From UBA6183 sp943372215 (GTDB taxonomy: Bacteria; Bacteroidota; Bacteroidia; UKL13-3): a stretch of 64,000 nt of DNA. The position numbers were made by a program, and so were the translations under genes. Below, one piece after another: positions 12,801 to 18,950 of this stretch (positions within the stretch are counted from its first letter, which is position 1; every line of letters starts with the position of its first letter). The stretch is from positions 1-64,000 of the forward strand of contig CALRXU020000004.1 in the NCBI GenBank assembly GCA_943372215.1, read 5' to 3'. The notes under the pieces were generated by a model, which was not told where the DNA came from, did no database searches, and was given only the letters and a program-made list of their open reading frames with translations.

Positions 12801-13479
12801 TGCATATTGGATTCCATTTACATTCAATTCAACCATACTAGACACCAATGCCAATACTTTTGGTACAAACACAACTTTCATTTCAAACCTCTTTACAGGT
12901 ACAACAGACCTTTCTCCATTGCCTGTAACGCTTGCTTATTTTCATGCAAAACGCAATAACCGCAATGCTGATCTTATTTGGAATACCGCTTCGGAACGTA
13001 ACTTCCAAAAGTTTGAAATTGAGCGTAGCCAAGATGGCGGATTGTTTAATAAGGCAGGAGAGGTAAAAGCCGCAGGTAATGTTGGTAATGGAGCCGTTTA
13101 TCGGTTTACTGATTTTGCCGCAGCAGATAAAACGCGAAGTGGTCAAATGTTTTATCGCCTTAAAATGGTTGACAGAAACGGTAGTTATAGCTACAGTGGG
13201 GTTAAGGTGGTAAGATTCGATGAAGCTACAACATCTTTGCTGGTTTATCCTAATCCTTTTAACGAGGAAATTAGTTTAGAACTTACCGAAGAAATTCGTG
13301 AAGTATCTCCAATAATGGTAATGGATGTTTATGGCAAGTTGGTTACCCAATTCAGCGTAAGTGCCAATGGAAGCAATAGTATTAAGCTAACTCAAATGAG
13401 TAGTTTGCCAAGTGGTATTTACCTTGTTAAAATAACAATAAATGGTGTGGAATATACCAATAAGGTAGTTAAGCACTAG
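3871..13479 (+). CDS. Giant secreted protein: five beta-helix modules with T9SS sorting domain
   Basis: A 3202-residue exported protein. Residues 1-27 are a signal peptide ending PANA. Five large modules follow, starting near residues 29, 634, 1219, 1811 and 2389 (a period of about 580-605 residues). Each opens with a line like GGxYTxN...STNFxSF, contains a long Asn-rich parallel beta-helix with recurring YGIY, NNxIxN and IRNPT turns, and closes with a DIGAYEF-type motif. Modules 1-4 are then joined to the next by a CARDB-like beta-sandwich (xAVNVRIxNxG...LNWSVNGV...VWTSLPNGxxD). After module 5 come a unique region, an Fn3-like domain (about 3022-3120) and a C-terminal T9SS domain (last 80 residues, VYPNPF to KVVKH). 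It is probably a surface adhesin or glycan-binding protein; no catalytic residues were recognised. It has its own terminator. Confidence 0.93.
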   Translation: MKNNLYLLCGKLLLLLAAIAGFSPANAVQLSGFYTINSTAPASSTNFQNLTSAITYITSANVRTDGGPVNAAPFGVSGPVIFDFASGSGPYTEQVTIPFITGATPSNNIVFNGNGCVIQFNPTAQATAHIIKLSGAKHVTLDSLTIRSTNTQFGWGIHFIASADSNTVSRCLIDLTALSVLNSTGAAGIVFSNSTTSVTTSGANGTGNTIINNTISGNPTTGNPYYGISLCLNSSATPSRNRIINNVIQNFYNYGIYMTQTNGTLIRGNTIRNPTRTSNTTIYGIYAISGSRNDTITGNRILDPFGTAVTTTNAFYGIYLIATNIVAGSPMIISNNLIYNVRNNGGQYGIYLNSAQNVFAYNNTISLDYTASTANNTYQTIAYYTTGSTAANGCAFRNNIVSLTRGGTTAKYGCYVATAGTAANYSINNNSYYLTGLGAAVGFYNSNFNTLTQWKTANGAIFDQNSYQILPGFVNATTGDFTPTEPLLNNSAAPIGVSTDITGAARGGVPDIGAYEFSTPHNDEASAITVIPPAAPFASGNRAINVRIRNNGNSILNSITINWSVNGVLRTPVVYSVPLNSFTISGNIFLDSVGFVSGIKYDIACWTSLPNGLTDPSPTNDSAYSTDNYCVLNGGSYTVNSLLPTSTTNFQSFTQLTSALRGGVNGPVVVTVAPASGPYNEQLLIPFVAGASPANSIAINGNGRTLQFNNTADFALIRFDGAKHIYIDNLVVKSLNTTNGWGAHFINNADSNRLTNCVFDLTSLTVTNTTGCGIVFSGSTTSPTTQGNVGVGNLIQNNTINGNPSGGVWYGITHCQSSNTVAQRNRFINNTIQNFFNYGIYDIVSNRCSFIGNIIRNPTRTSFTTIYGIYAVNGLRGDTISNNLIETPFGSITNNTNQFFGIQILSPNTPQTEPVLVSNNIIRNVRSSGAQRGIDVSSGSNIRFLHNTIILNDPTSLASGQTTYGFAHTGAPSGSGVELRNNIIYINRPTTNTNANVLLATAGTLYTINNNAYFKFGSGTNSALGNFAGVPFETLTAWRTANGGIFDAASAFSNPIFVNLNSNAIPQDGSINNIGANLLTAVPTDFLGVARSTTPDPGAYEFVPPPLDAALEAVIPPLSPFNAGVAAVNVRIKNPGTTTLTSLTVNWSVNGVLQTPFSWTGTLLAGATSTNINIGSYNFLSAVNHTIVAWSALPNGSPDPLNLNDTASVTNVFTRISGGTYTLNKNVAASSTNFNSFNNLALALNNGGVSGLVTVDVVVGSGPYNEQVTFGNIPGASATNRIVINGNNQELNFNHTNAALLHTIGFNNTKFFTINGLAFRTTNATNGVGVMFTNNSDSNIIENCSFDLTSITGTSSTVSAGISFSGGFNSVASLPTNSSGAANIIRNNIINGGSGNGCYYGIIVNATNSNNPTYSHNKILNNIITDFYFYGIYVANSTRAAIKNNQISRPTKIAPTTFYGIFLTSGSQADTVEANLITRPHGALLTNTATVYGIAFSSTNSLLATPSIVKNNIINDFKGLGIIYGIQNSTNAFIKVFNNTINFDDAAIASANAVYAFYTTGTATGIAVRNNNINLNRGGTGTKYCLFLNTTSTTGYTINNNNLRSVTTGSNAFIGSYSAVNYSTLATWRTANVNAFDQNSVTADPQFRNAVFPNYLQPGNDTLENVGANLAADVPTDFGGVARLATPDIGAYEFATNQNDAGVFRFTQFSNSSQNATVVNASSQNIDLTIKNYGTAALTGATLNWSLSGVMQTPISWSGFLAKGDTGVTTLGSYNFPDSTVYSLKAWTTSPNGVADSVNTNDTSLTRICRPLAGTLYMNPLLPDTGTNFTSFNGLFNVLRTCGVAGPVTIQLPAVTLNQQVTLPNNIPGHSSLTPITFAGIDSATTRIVHNGAGVRSTLLLDGARNYRFRNISFVGTNNTNATAVQLINGADSNMFYKCAFNVPVITSTAVNPFVVSGNITGPTTQGNAANYLLVDSCSADGGYYGIAINGLTTQKSLGNIIRNSIVRNSYLYGFYIQQQKAISIIGNRVTGIGVPFNYTFSYGIYLLASDSATNISNNRVTNQLGGYGIWVQNCLGLSSARVVVANNTIDIGSTIATNTYGIYDNANGLTDIVYNTVRISSTDANYIYAAYYSTNTLPTTYFDIKLMNNIFVSTGGALSVYFANQLNTQTAQYNINNNVYHSSNLYPFRVGGFITTTLVNFATGAQMLGLIPGNNTASLFLLPIFDANLKSIEPLLDGAANPVPTVTTDIDGNLRNLTTPDIGAFEFTKTPNDAGVAAILSPVKPLTAGNNDIKVVIRNFGLQALTGVDVTYQIGSTTHTKAYTGNIPTLGYDTVTFNATSGPGSTSQQYNFTGGIETIKVWTSLPNAVPDIVNSNDTATNTLCTGIGGIYTINPSGSGASNFTSIQAAIDKLMCGGVYGHVVFELAPGTYNGQFTLPTITGASDTSTITFRSANGNPSSTIITASPTLATANFTVRLLGSKFVKFVNLTLQNTNATNGRVVSINTDGLTNITSSDIEIRGCIVNGEPTTTTADANALVFANTGNTTPNLTFVGNQFNNGSHGIWANGPNIVNQFSPNLIIDSNTFFNQYYSASWLTNRSNVRFRNNVITLNTASTLAYGLYTVGTAGNSSISNNNITNPSGTYGISMTQQAYYAAAGTATISNNLVNMVSNSNTQYGISITNSSQIEVFANTVKVNSSSVSSWALYLGGNTPFLSGITNYPRSNTIAIKNNILHAQAGYAFRSNDVNADSAIIDAQGINHNLYYGNTANAIFGRNINFGNNNFVSGFRNIYYPGSDSYSRFADLTFTSSTNLKPNESASTIWNVNGGGAPLFQAPFDITGLSRSQIPSTGTPDIGAHEVSPNVEPSNATIVGSLALDSTQVILVNNDTVAWITWGNSGVVPTAISAKYYPGSLISHSQNYSTGTTGHSLDALWKINLTGGSFYFYNVRFKYNPYHLGTIPSETDIRLAYKDTGTTAYWIPFTFNSTILDTNANTFGTNTTFISNLFTGTTDLSPLPVTLAYFHAKRNNRNADLIWNTASERNFQKFEIERSQDGGLFNKAGEVKAAGNVGNGAVYRFTDFAAADKTRSGQMFYRLKMVDRNGSYSYSGVKVVRFDEATTSLLVYPNPFNEEISLELTEEIREVSPIMVMDVYGKLVTQFSVSANGSNSIKLTQMSSLPSGIYLVKITINGVEYTNKVVKH

Positions 13480-13498
13480 TTGCATCACCGAGTTCCCC

Positions 13499-13531
13499 AA
13501 AAAGCCATCCGATTACCGGATGGCTTTTTTT
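13499..13531 (+). terminator. Rho-independent terminator after the giant repeat protein gene
   Basis: Stem AAAGCCATCCG, loop ATTA, stem CGGATGGCTTT, followed by a run of T. It begins 20 bases after the stop codon. Confidence 0.88.
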
Positions 13532-13559
13532 GTGGAAGCATTGAATGCAGATAATTACT

Positions 13560-13567
13560 TACTTTTG
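13560..13567 (+). promoter_or_regulatory. -7 promoter element of ispD
   Basis: TACTTTTG is an exact match to the Bacteroidota -7 element TAnnTTTG. A TTG at 13541-13543 lies 16 bases upstream, near the place of the -33 element. The first ATG of ispD begins five bases after the final G. Confidence 0.65.
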
Positions 13568-13572
13568 CCCTA

Positions 13573-14247
13573 ATGGACTTAACAATGAGGTATGTTGTAA
13601 TTGTTGCCGGAGGGTCAGGCAGCCGCATGGTATCTGATATACCTAAACAGTTTCTTGTTTTAAATGGTTTGCCAGTGCTGATGCATACCATTACCCAGTT
13701 TAGTAAAGCCAACTGCGAAGAGATAGTTGTGGTACTGCCCAAACTGCAGATTGCTTACTGGCAAGAGCTATGCAAACAATATCAATTTGCCATTTTACAT
13801 CAAGTGGTTGAAGGTGGAAGCACTAGGTTTAACTCTGTAAAAAATGGCTTATTGGCAATTAATCAAACAGAAGGTTTAGTTGCAGTGCATGATGGAGTTA
13901 GGCCATGCATCAGTTTAGAAACCATTGAAGCAGGCTACAATCAGGCAGAAAATCTAGGAAGTGCCATTGCAGCCGTTAAGCCTAAAGATAGTTTAAGATT
14001 ACAAGAAGGGGAGAGCACAGTTGGTGTTGACCGAAGCAAATATTATTGTATACAAACACCTCAGGTGTTTCACTTATCAAAAATTATAGAAGCATACCAT
14101 GTTGCCAGAAGCAATGATTTTACGGATGACGCCACGGTTTTTGAAGCTGCTGGAAATCAAATAAGTCTGTATGAAGGAGATTACAGGAACATCAAAATAA
14201 CTACCCCTGAAGATTTACTTGTTGCAAGTGTATTGCTATCGCATTAG
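13573..14247 (+). CDS. ispD: 2-C-methyl-D-erythritol 4-phosphate cytidylyltransferase
   Basis: A 224-residue enzyme of the non-mevalonate isoprenoid pathway that joins CTP and MEP to form CDP-ME. Seen motifs are the nucleotide loop AGGSGSRM, IPKQFLVLNGLPVLMHTI, GGSTRFNSVKNGL, VHDGVRP and the IQTPQVF segment with FTDDATVFE after it, all in the family order. Two starts are possible: ATG 13573, only five bases after the -7 element, which would give a leaderless message, and ATG 13585 (MRYVVIVAGG), which would leave a leader of about 12 bases. Its stop codon overlaps the stop of the convergent kynA by 4 bases. Confidence 0.95.
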   Translation: MDLTMRYVVIVAGGSGSRMVSDIPKQFLVLNGLPVLMHTITQFSKANCEEIVVVLPKLQIAYWQELCKQYQFAILHQVVEGGSTRFNSVKNGLLAINQTEGLVAVHDGVRPCISLETIEAGYNQAENLGSAIAAVKPKDSLRLQEGESTVGVDRSKYYCIQTPQVFHLSKIIEAYHVARSNDFTDDATVFEAAGNQISLYEGDYRNIKITTPEDLLVASVLLSH

Positions 14248-15197
14248 CGGGTTAACAAGTCAATAATTCCCTTTTTGCCCCATTCTTCTTTCTCTTGCTC
14301 ACTCCATAATTCAGGGTAAAAAATGCGTTTTTGAAAACGTGGAGGTAAGTACTTTTGCCAGTTTGTACCACCTGTAGCAGCAATATCTTCGGGGTTACGA
14401 TGAAGATACCTAACAGCTGATTTATAATGTTGTAAAGGCCAGTTTACATTAACGTTTACATCAAACTCACGCAATTGTTCCTTAAGTTCGGTGTGTTGTT
14501 TCTGCTCATGAGTAAGCGATTGATAAACAGCCCAAAGGTTTTTGGTGCTGTAGGTTTTGGCTAGCTCAATCAATTGTTTGCTGTATTTTCCTTCAAACTG
14601 AGTTAAGGTAAGTGTTTTTTTTCCAGTGGCCAATTCGGTAGCACCCGCTTTCCAATAGATGTGTTCAAATTGCTCTTCAATAGATAAGGCCGGAGTGATT
14701 TTATCGCGATAGTCTTTATCAATTAAATGAACAAAGTCAGTGGCACAAATTTCAATCATGCGGTACTGGGCACTTTGAAAACCACTAGCAGGCAATAAAC
14801 TCATGCGGTATTGCAAAAACTGTTTATGGTCCATACCATCCACCATAATTTCAAAAGAGTGGGTAAGGTTGCGGAAGTATGCGTTTATGCGTTTAACGCG
14901 CTGTGAAAAAAAATCAACGTCAATTTGTTCTTGCTCTGCAATTTGCTCCATCTCATGTAAAACAAGCCTAAAGTATAGCTCAGTAATTTGATGGTAGATA
15001 ATAAAAATCATTTCATCTTTAATGGGCGTACGAGGCTTTTGTAAAGTAAGCAATGTATCCACTTCAATGTAATTCCAGTAGTCAAGGTAATTGGCATGTA
15101 ATAAACCTTCCAAATAGGCTTTTAAATCCTGACCTGACTTGGTGTATTTGCTTTTTAGTTGTTCAAGCAATTGAAGTGTTTCCTGATCGAGTTCCAT
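14244..15197 (-). CDS. kynA: Tryptophan 2,3-dioxygenase
   Basis: A 317-residue haem enzyme that opens the indole ring of L-tryptophan to N-formylkynurenine, the first step of the kynurenine pathway. The distal-site helix IIYHQITELYFRLVLHEME, the LPASGFQSAQYRMIE segment and the C-terminal haem-side region WPLQHYKSAVRYLHR...ATGGTNWQKYL are typical of TDO. It lies 18 bases downstream of rfbC on the same strand and is likely transcribed with it, although the two have no known pathway link. No other kynurenine pathway genes are in the window. Its 3' end overlaps ispD by 4 bases. Confidence 0.94.
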   Translation of the reverse strand: MELDQETLQLLEQLKSKYTKSGQDLKAYLEGLLHANYLDYWNYIEVDTLLTLQKPRTPIKDEMIFIIYHQITELYFRLVLHEMEQIAEQEQIDVDFFSQRVKRINAYFRNLTHSFEIMVDGMDHKQFLQYRMSLLPASGFQSAQYRMIEICATDFVHLIDKDYRDKITPALSIEEQFEHIYWKAGATELATGKKTLTLTQFEGKYSKQLIELAKTYSTKNLWAVYQSLTHEQKQHTELKEQLREFDVNVNVNWPLQHYKSAVRYLHRNPEDIAATGGTNWQKYLPPRFQKRIFYPELWSEQEKEEWGKKGIIDLLTR

Positions 15198-15215
15198 AGT
15201 TGAGCGAGTGAATGA

Positions 15216-15758
15216 TTAGAATGGCGAAATAAGTTGATTAATTGGTTTCAATAGCTGATCTTTATCAGACACAATAGGGTTTTGTAGCCCCCAATTGATT
15301 TTTAATGTCGGGTCATTCCAGATTATTCCTCCTTCACTGGCCTTATTGTAAAAATTGGTGCATTTATACTCAAAAATAGTATTGTCTTTTAGCGTGGCAA
15401 ATCCATGAGCAAATCCTGGAGGAATCCAAAATTGCAACATGTTCTCTTCCGTAAGTTCCACCGCAAAATGTTGTCCATAAGTGGCGGATGTTTTACGAAT
15501 ATCCACCACCACATCTAACACAGCCCCTGTAATAACACGTACCAATTTGCCCTGCTCAAAAGGAGGGGCTTGAAAGTGCAGGCCGCGTAGCGCACCCAAG
15601 TGTGAGTAAGATTGATTATCCTGCACAAACTCATGGGTTATGCCAGCATCAAAAAAGCGTTGTTTGTTGTAAGGCTCAAAAAAATACCCTCGTGTATCTT
15701 TAAATACAGATGGTTTTATCACAAGCAAGCCGTCAATTGGTGTTTTATTGATTTCCAA
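15216..15758 (-). CDS. rfbC: dTDP-4-dehydrorhamnose 3,5-epimerase
   Basis: A 180-residue cupin-fold epimerase that makes dTDP-4-dehydro-L-rhamnose for surface polysaccharides. Seen motifs: KPSVFKDTRGYFFEPYN, FVQDNQSYSHLGALRGLHFQ (with the catalytic His), VRVITGAVLDVVVDIRK and FWIPPGFAHGFATL. The usual partners rfbA, rfbB and rfbD are not in the window, so the rhamnose set is dispersed or elsewhere. An exact -7 element sits on the same strand at 15781-15788, about 23 bases before the ATG. Confidence 0.95.
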   Translation of the reverse strand: MEINKTPIDGLLVIKPSVFKDTRGYFFEPYNKQRFFDAGITHEFVQDNQSYSHLGALRGLHFQAPPFEQGKLVRVITGAVLDVVVDIRKTSATYGQHFAVELTEENMLQFWIPPGFAHGFATLKDNTIFEYKCTNFYNKASEGGIIWNDPTLKINWGLQNPIVSDKDQLLKPINQLISPF

Positions 15759-15780
15759 AACAATAGAAATTTAAGTTTCG

Positions 15781-15788
15781 CAAAAGTA
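15781..15788 (-). promoter_or_regulatory. -7 promoter element of rfbC-kynA
   Basis: On the minus strand this reads TACTTTTG, an exact TAnnTTTG match, leaving about 15-20 bases of leader before the rfbC ATG at 15758. It is divergent from the promoter at 15845. Confidence 0.6.
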
Positions 15789-15844
15789 TAAAATAATCGC
15801 ACAATAGCACTTTCATATTCCTATACCTTTTTCATAATTTATGT

Positions 15845-15852
15845 TACTTTTG
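15845..15852 (+). promoter_or_regulatory. -7 promoter element directly before a start codon
   Basis: TACTTTTG is an exact TAnnTTTG match. Only TCCC separates it from the ATG at 15857, so transcription should begin at or within a base or two of the start codon. Confidence 0.6.
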
Positions 15853-15856
15853 TCCC

Positions 15857-16777
15857 ATGGAAGAAAAACCTAAAGGCACGGGTAGAATATACTATATTAT
15901 TATTATATTGATATTAATGGCTTCAAACGGGCTTTTTATCTATAATTATTTTAATACAGATAAAAAGCTCGTTCACACAGAAGAAACACTTTTTGCAACC
16001 GATTCTGCAAAAGCGGAATTGGAAAAAATATTAACCGAGACCCAAGATAACCTAAATCTATATAAAGGTAAAAACAGCCAGTTGGATGCCTACCTAAAAG
16101 AAAAAAATGATTCGTTGCAAGAATATGCCGACCGCATAGATAACTTATTAAGAAAGGGAAAACTTAGTAAGGAACAATTGGAGAAGGCCATGGAAGAAAT
16201 TGACCAGTTGCGCTATTACAAAAGGAAGTACCTCAATCAGATTGATTCCCTCTCTACAAAAATAGTATTGTTAAGCAGGGAGAACTCTGATTTAAAAGGT
16301 AAGGTTGACCAAGAGAAGCGTCAAAACGAAAACCTTACCATGGAGAATGTGAAGTTGAATAACAAAGTGGCTATTGGAGCTAAACTAAGTGCAAAACAAT
16401 TATTTGTAACAGGCGTAAAGAATCGCAGCAATGGCAAAGAGCGCGAAACCAACAGGGCCTCTCAGCTAGAGAAGCTTAAGATTGTTTACACCTTGGATGA
16501 AAATTACGTGAATGATCCAGGCGAAAAAACAGTGTATGTTAAAGTAATAGGTCCAGACGGTGCAACACTTTATAACGAGTCAGCCGGGTCAGGAACATTC
16601 CAATTCCAAGGCCAGGAGTCGCTTTATTCAACCAAACAAAGCATAGAATTTAATCAAAAAGCACAAGAAGTAACTTTGTATTGGACAAGGGGTTCAACTT
16701 TTGGCAAAGGCTCATATAAATTAGAGCTATATGCAGATGGTTTTCAAATTGGCTCATCTGTTTTTGAGTTGAAATAA
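15857..16777 (+). CDS. Membrane-anchored coiled-coil protein
   Basis: A 306-residue protein of unknown function. A single transmembrane helix (about residues 12-31, YYIIIILILMASNGLFIYNY) anchors it, with a short basic N-terminus inside. Residues about 38-175 are a long heptad-rich coiled coil with many E, K, Q, L and N. A compact C-terminal region (about 195-306) looks like a beta-sandwich (KTVYVKVIGPDGATLYN, then YKLELYADGFQIGSSVFEL). This plan is common among conserved Bacteroidota proteins of unassigned role. It is monocistronic: it has its own promoter and its own terminator. Confidence 0.82.
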   Translation: MEEKPKGTGRIYYIIIILILMASNGLFIYNYFNTDKKLVHTEETLFATDSAKAELEKILTETQDNLNLYKGKNSQLDAYLKEKNDSLQEYADRIDNLLRKGKLSKEQLEKAMEEIDQLRYYKRKYLNQIDSLSTKIVLLSRENSDLKGKVDQEKRQNENLTMENVKLNNKVAIGAKLSAKQLFVTGVKNRSNGKERETNRASQLEKLKIVYTLDENYVNDPGEKTVYVKVIGPDGATLYNESAGSGTFQFQGQESLYSTKQSIEFNQKAQEVTLYWTRGSTFGKGSYKLELYADGFQIGSSVFELK

Positions 16778-16794
16778 CAATTTATTATAAAAGG

Positions 16795-16828
16795 AACGGC
16801 CATGGTATTAAACATTGGCCGTTTTTTT
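16795..16828 (+). terminator. Rho-independent terminator
   Basis: AACGGCCA pairs with TTGGCCGTT around a small internal loop (TGGTATTAAACA), followed by seven T. It ends the coiled-coil protein gene. Confidence 0.75.
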
Positions 16829-16860
16829 ATTGCCTGTATTTTAACGTAATTGTAGCTTAA

Positions 16861-18225
16861 ATGAATAAAAAACTATCACTACTTGATTGTGTAATGTTAA
16901 TCATGGGCAGCATGATTGGATCAGGTATTTTTATAGTACCAGCAGCCATGAGTAACGAATTACAATCGCCAACCATGCTTATTTTTGCTTGGGTGGTAAC
17001 AGCTATACTTACCATTTTTGCTGCCTTAAGTTATGGAGAGTTGGCTGCAATGATGCCAAAGGCTGGCGGGCAATATGTATATCTCAAAGAAGCCTATAAC
17101 AAACTCTTTGGTTTTTTGTATGGCTGGACTTTTTTCACAGTAATTCAAACAGGAACAATAGCTGCGGTGGCAGTAGCATTTGCCATTTATAGCGGTGTGT
17201 TTTTTCCTGCAATTAGTGATGCCAATGTGCTATTAGATTTAGGTGTTGTTAAAGTAAGCAGCAAACAAGTATTGGCTATTGTAATTGTATGGCTCCTTAC
17301 TTTCAGTAATTTTAAAGGAATAAAAACTGGAGCATGGATTCAAAATGTATTTACCATTGCAAAAATTGGGGCATTGTTTTTTATGATTGGCGCTGGGATT
17401 TATTACATCTCAACACAACCTGCTGTATCTATCAATTGGACTATTCCTCAAGAAGCATCAACTTATGGATATTGGGGTATTTTTTGTGGTGCGTTGGTGG
17501 GCAGTATATTTAGCAGCGATGCCTGGAACAATGTCACATTTACCGGAGGAGAAATCAATAACCCTAAGCGTAATTTACCATTGTCACTAGTTACAGGAAC
17601 TGCCGGGGTTCTGTTGTTGTACATTTTTATCAATTATATTTATTTATATAGCTTACCCTTTGATACAATTGCACATGCTGAGAATGGCAGGGTAGGCACC
17701 TTGTTATTAAATACCATTTTTGGACAGGTCGGTTTAGTGGTGATGTCTGGACTGATTATGGTTAGCACTTTTGGCTGCATCAACGGATTAACCTTAAGTG
17801 GGGCAAGGGTGTATTATTCAATGGCACTTGATGGCTTGTTTTTTAATAAAGCGGCCACTTTAAATAAAAACAATGTACCTCAATTCGCATTAATCATACA
17901 AGCCATATGGACCAGTTTGCTCACGTTAAGCGGAAGTTATGGAAACCTATTGGACTATGTGGTTATTGCCGTGCTTATTTTTTATATCCTCACTGTAGCT
18001 GGTGTGTTTATCTTGCGTAAAAAACAACCTCAAATAGAACGCCCATACCGTGTTTGGGGCTATCCTTTTGTGCCTGCACTCTATATAACCATGGCATTGT
18101 TTATATGCATCAATTTAATGGTGTTTAAGCCCTCTTATACCTTGCCTGGTATTGGAATTGTGTTGTTGGGTATACCCGTTTATTTTGTGGCAGCAGCGCT
18201 CAATAAAAACCGCGTTTCAGTATAA
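16861..18225 (+). CDS. APC superfamily amino acid permease
   Basis: A 454-residue inner-membrane transporter with about 12 hydrophobic helices. The first helix carries the unwound substrate-binding motif GSMIGSGIFIVP (residues 16-27), and residues 58-75 give SYGELAAMMPKAGGQYVY, both typical of the APC/LAT family. A conserved SSDAWNNVTFTGGEINNPKRNLP loop lies near 217-239 and an RRPYRVWGYP-like segment (ERPYRVWGYPFVPALY) in the C-terminal third. The likely role is amino acid uptake or exchange; the substrate is not decidable. It stands alone. Confidence 0.92.
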   Translation: MNKKLSLLDCVMLIMGSMIGSGIFIVPAAMSNELQSPTMLIFAWVVTAILTIFAALSYGELAAMMPKAGGQYVYLKEAYNKLFGFLYGWTFFTVIQTGTIAAVAVAFAIYSGVFFPAISDANVLLDLGVVKVSSKQVLAIVIVWLLTFSNFKGIKTGAWIQNVFTIAKIGALFFMIGAGIYYISTQPAVSINWTIPQEASTYGYWGIFCGALVGSIFSSDAWNNVTFTGGEINNPKRNLPLSLVTGTAGVLLLYIFINYIYLYSLPFDTIAHAENGRVGTLLLNTIFGQVGLVVMSGLIMVSTFGCINGLTLSGARVYYSMALDGLFFNKAATLNKNNVPQFALIIQAIWTSLLTLSGSYGNLLDYVVIAVLIFYILTVAGVFILRKKQPQIERPYRVWGYPFVPALYITMALFICINLMVFKPSYTLPGIGIVLLGIPVYFVAAALNKNRVSV

Positions 18226-18283
18226 TTATTTGGATTGAAAAATACTCATTTAGACAACTAAACAATACAAAATGTAAAATATA

Positions 18284-18305
18284 CTTGACTTTTTGTAAAG
18301 TCAAG
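18284..18305 (+). promoter_or_regulatory. Perfect inverted repeat in the promoter of the Xre operon
   Basis: Two perfect 9-base arms, CTTGACTTT and AAAGTCAAG, are separated by TTGT. The right arm ends one base before the -7 element at 18307, so a bound protein would cover the -33 to -7 spacer. The Xre regulator encoded at 18750 is the obvious candidate (inference). Confidence 0.65.
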
Positions 18306-18306
18306 T

Positions 18307-18314
18307 TATCTTTG
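18307..18314 (+). promoter_or_regulatory. -7 promoter element of the membrane protein-Xre operon
   Basis: TATCTTTG, an exact TAnnTTTG match, 20 bases before the ATG at 18334 and abutting the inverted repeat. Confidence 0.65.
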
Positions 18315-18333
18315 CGTTCTAATATAATTGGTT

Positions 18334-18741
18334 ATGATTCCTTACCTTGTACTTCCCAACTATTGCAAATGGATAGGTGCCTGCTGTTTTGTAGCAGGCT
18401 TTGTGCTTGATGGAGTAGCTGCTCCTGATTTGGATAACCTGGCTTCAGGCATTGGGTTGCTGGTGCAGGTACTCATTTTGTTTGGGTTGTTATTGATTGC
18501 CGGTGCCAAGCAAGGCATAGAAGATGAATTGGTAAAACATTACAGGCTTGTGGCGTTGCAATGGTCAGTGGCAATTTTTATTTTGGTGCGTTTGGGGTTT
18601 AAAACGTTTGCATGGTTACAACAAATGCCTTCAACTGATGTAGACTTCGGAGTGAATTTTCTATTGGAGGTGTATTTGCTGTTGTTTTACTATTTGCTTT
18701 ATGTTCAGGATAGGGTATCAGCCATGTTCAATAACCAATAG
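18334..18741 (+). CDS. Small integral membrane protein in Xre operon
   Basis: A 135-residue protein with four predicted hydrophobic helices (about residues 10-28, 42-60, 72-92 and 105-125). A short loop after helix 1 carries DGVAAPDLDNLASG. No enzyme motif was seen. The ATG at 18334 is preferred because a TTG six bases upstream has nothing to recommend it. It is followed after 8 bases by a small Xre regulator. A pairing of a small multispanning protein with a 65-70 residue Xre protein is common in bacteria, but the function is unknown. Confidence 0.75.
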   Translation: MIPYLVLPNYCKWIGACCFVAGFVLDGVAAPDLDNLASGIGLLVQVLILFGLLLIAGAKQGIEDELVKHYRLVALQWSVAIFILVRLGFKTFAWLQQMPSTDVDFGVNFLLEVYLLLFYYLLYVQDRVSAMFNNQ

Positions 18742-18749
18742 CGTAGCTT

Positions 18750-18950
18750 ATGAAAAATACCATCAAAGTTGAACGCGCAAAACGAAATATCACGCAAGAC
18801 GATTTGGCCAAATCTGTGCAAGTGTCTAGGCAAACCATTAATGCCATAGAAACAGGAAAGTTTGTCCCCTCCACACTGTTGGCCTTAAAATTATCTCGCT
18901 ATTTTAATATTACCGTAAACGACATTTTTGAATTGGAAAATCATGATTAG
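18750..18950 (+). CDS. Xre-family helix-turn-helix regulator
   Basis: A 66-residue DNA-binding protein made of a single HTH domain: RAKRNITQDDLAKSVQVSRQ (residues 9-28), then TINAIETGKFVPSTLLALKLSRYFNI. It matches the minimal YozG-like Xre class in length and ending (VNDIFELE). It lies 8 bases after the membrane protein gene and its last 8 bases overlap the next gene's ATG (18943), so all three form one operon. It probably represses its own promoter through the inverted repeat at 18284. Confidence 0.88.
   Translation: MKNTIKVERAKRNITQDDLAKSVQVSRQTINAIETGKFVPSTLLALKLSRYFNITVNDIFELENHD

Noticed and set aside
3871..13479. Regularly repeated DNA considered as a CRISPR-like or satellite array
   Set aside because: The repeats are protein-coding modules of about 1.75 kb in one intact frame with signal peptide and sorting domain; there are no short identical repeats with unique spacers.
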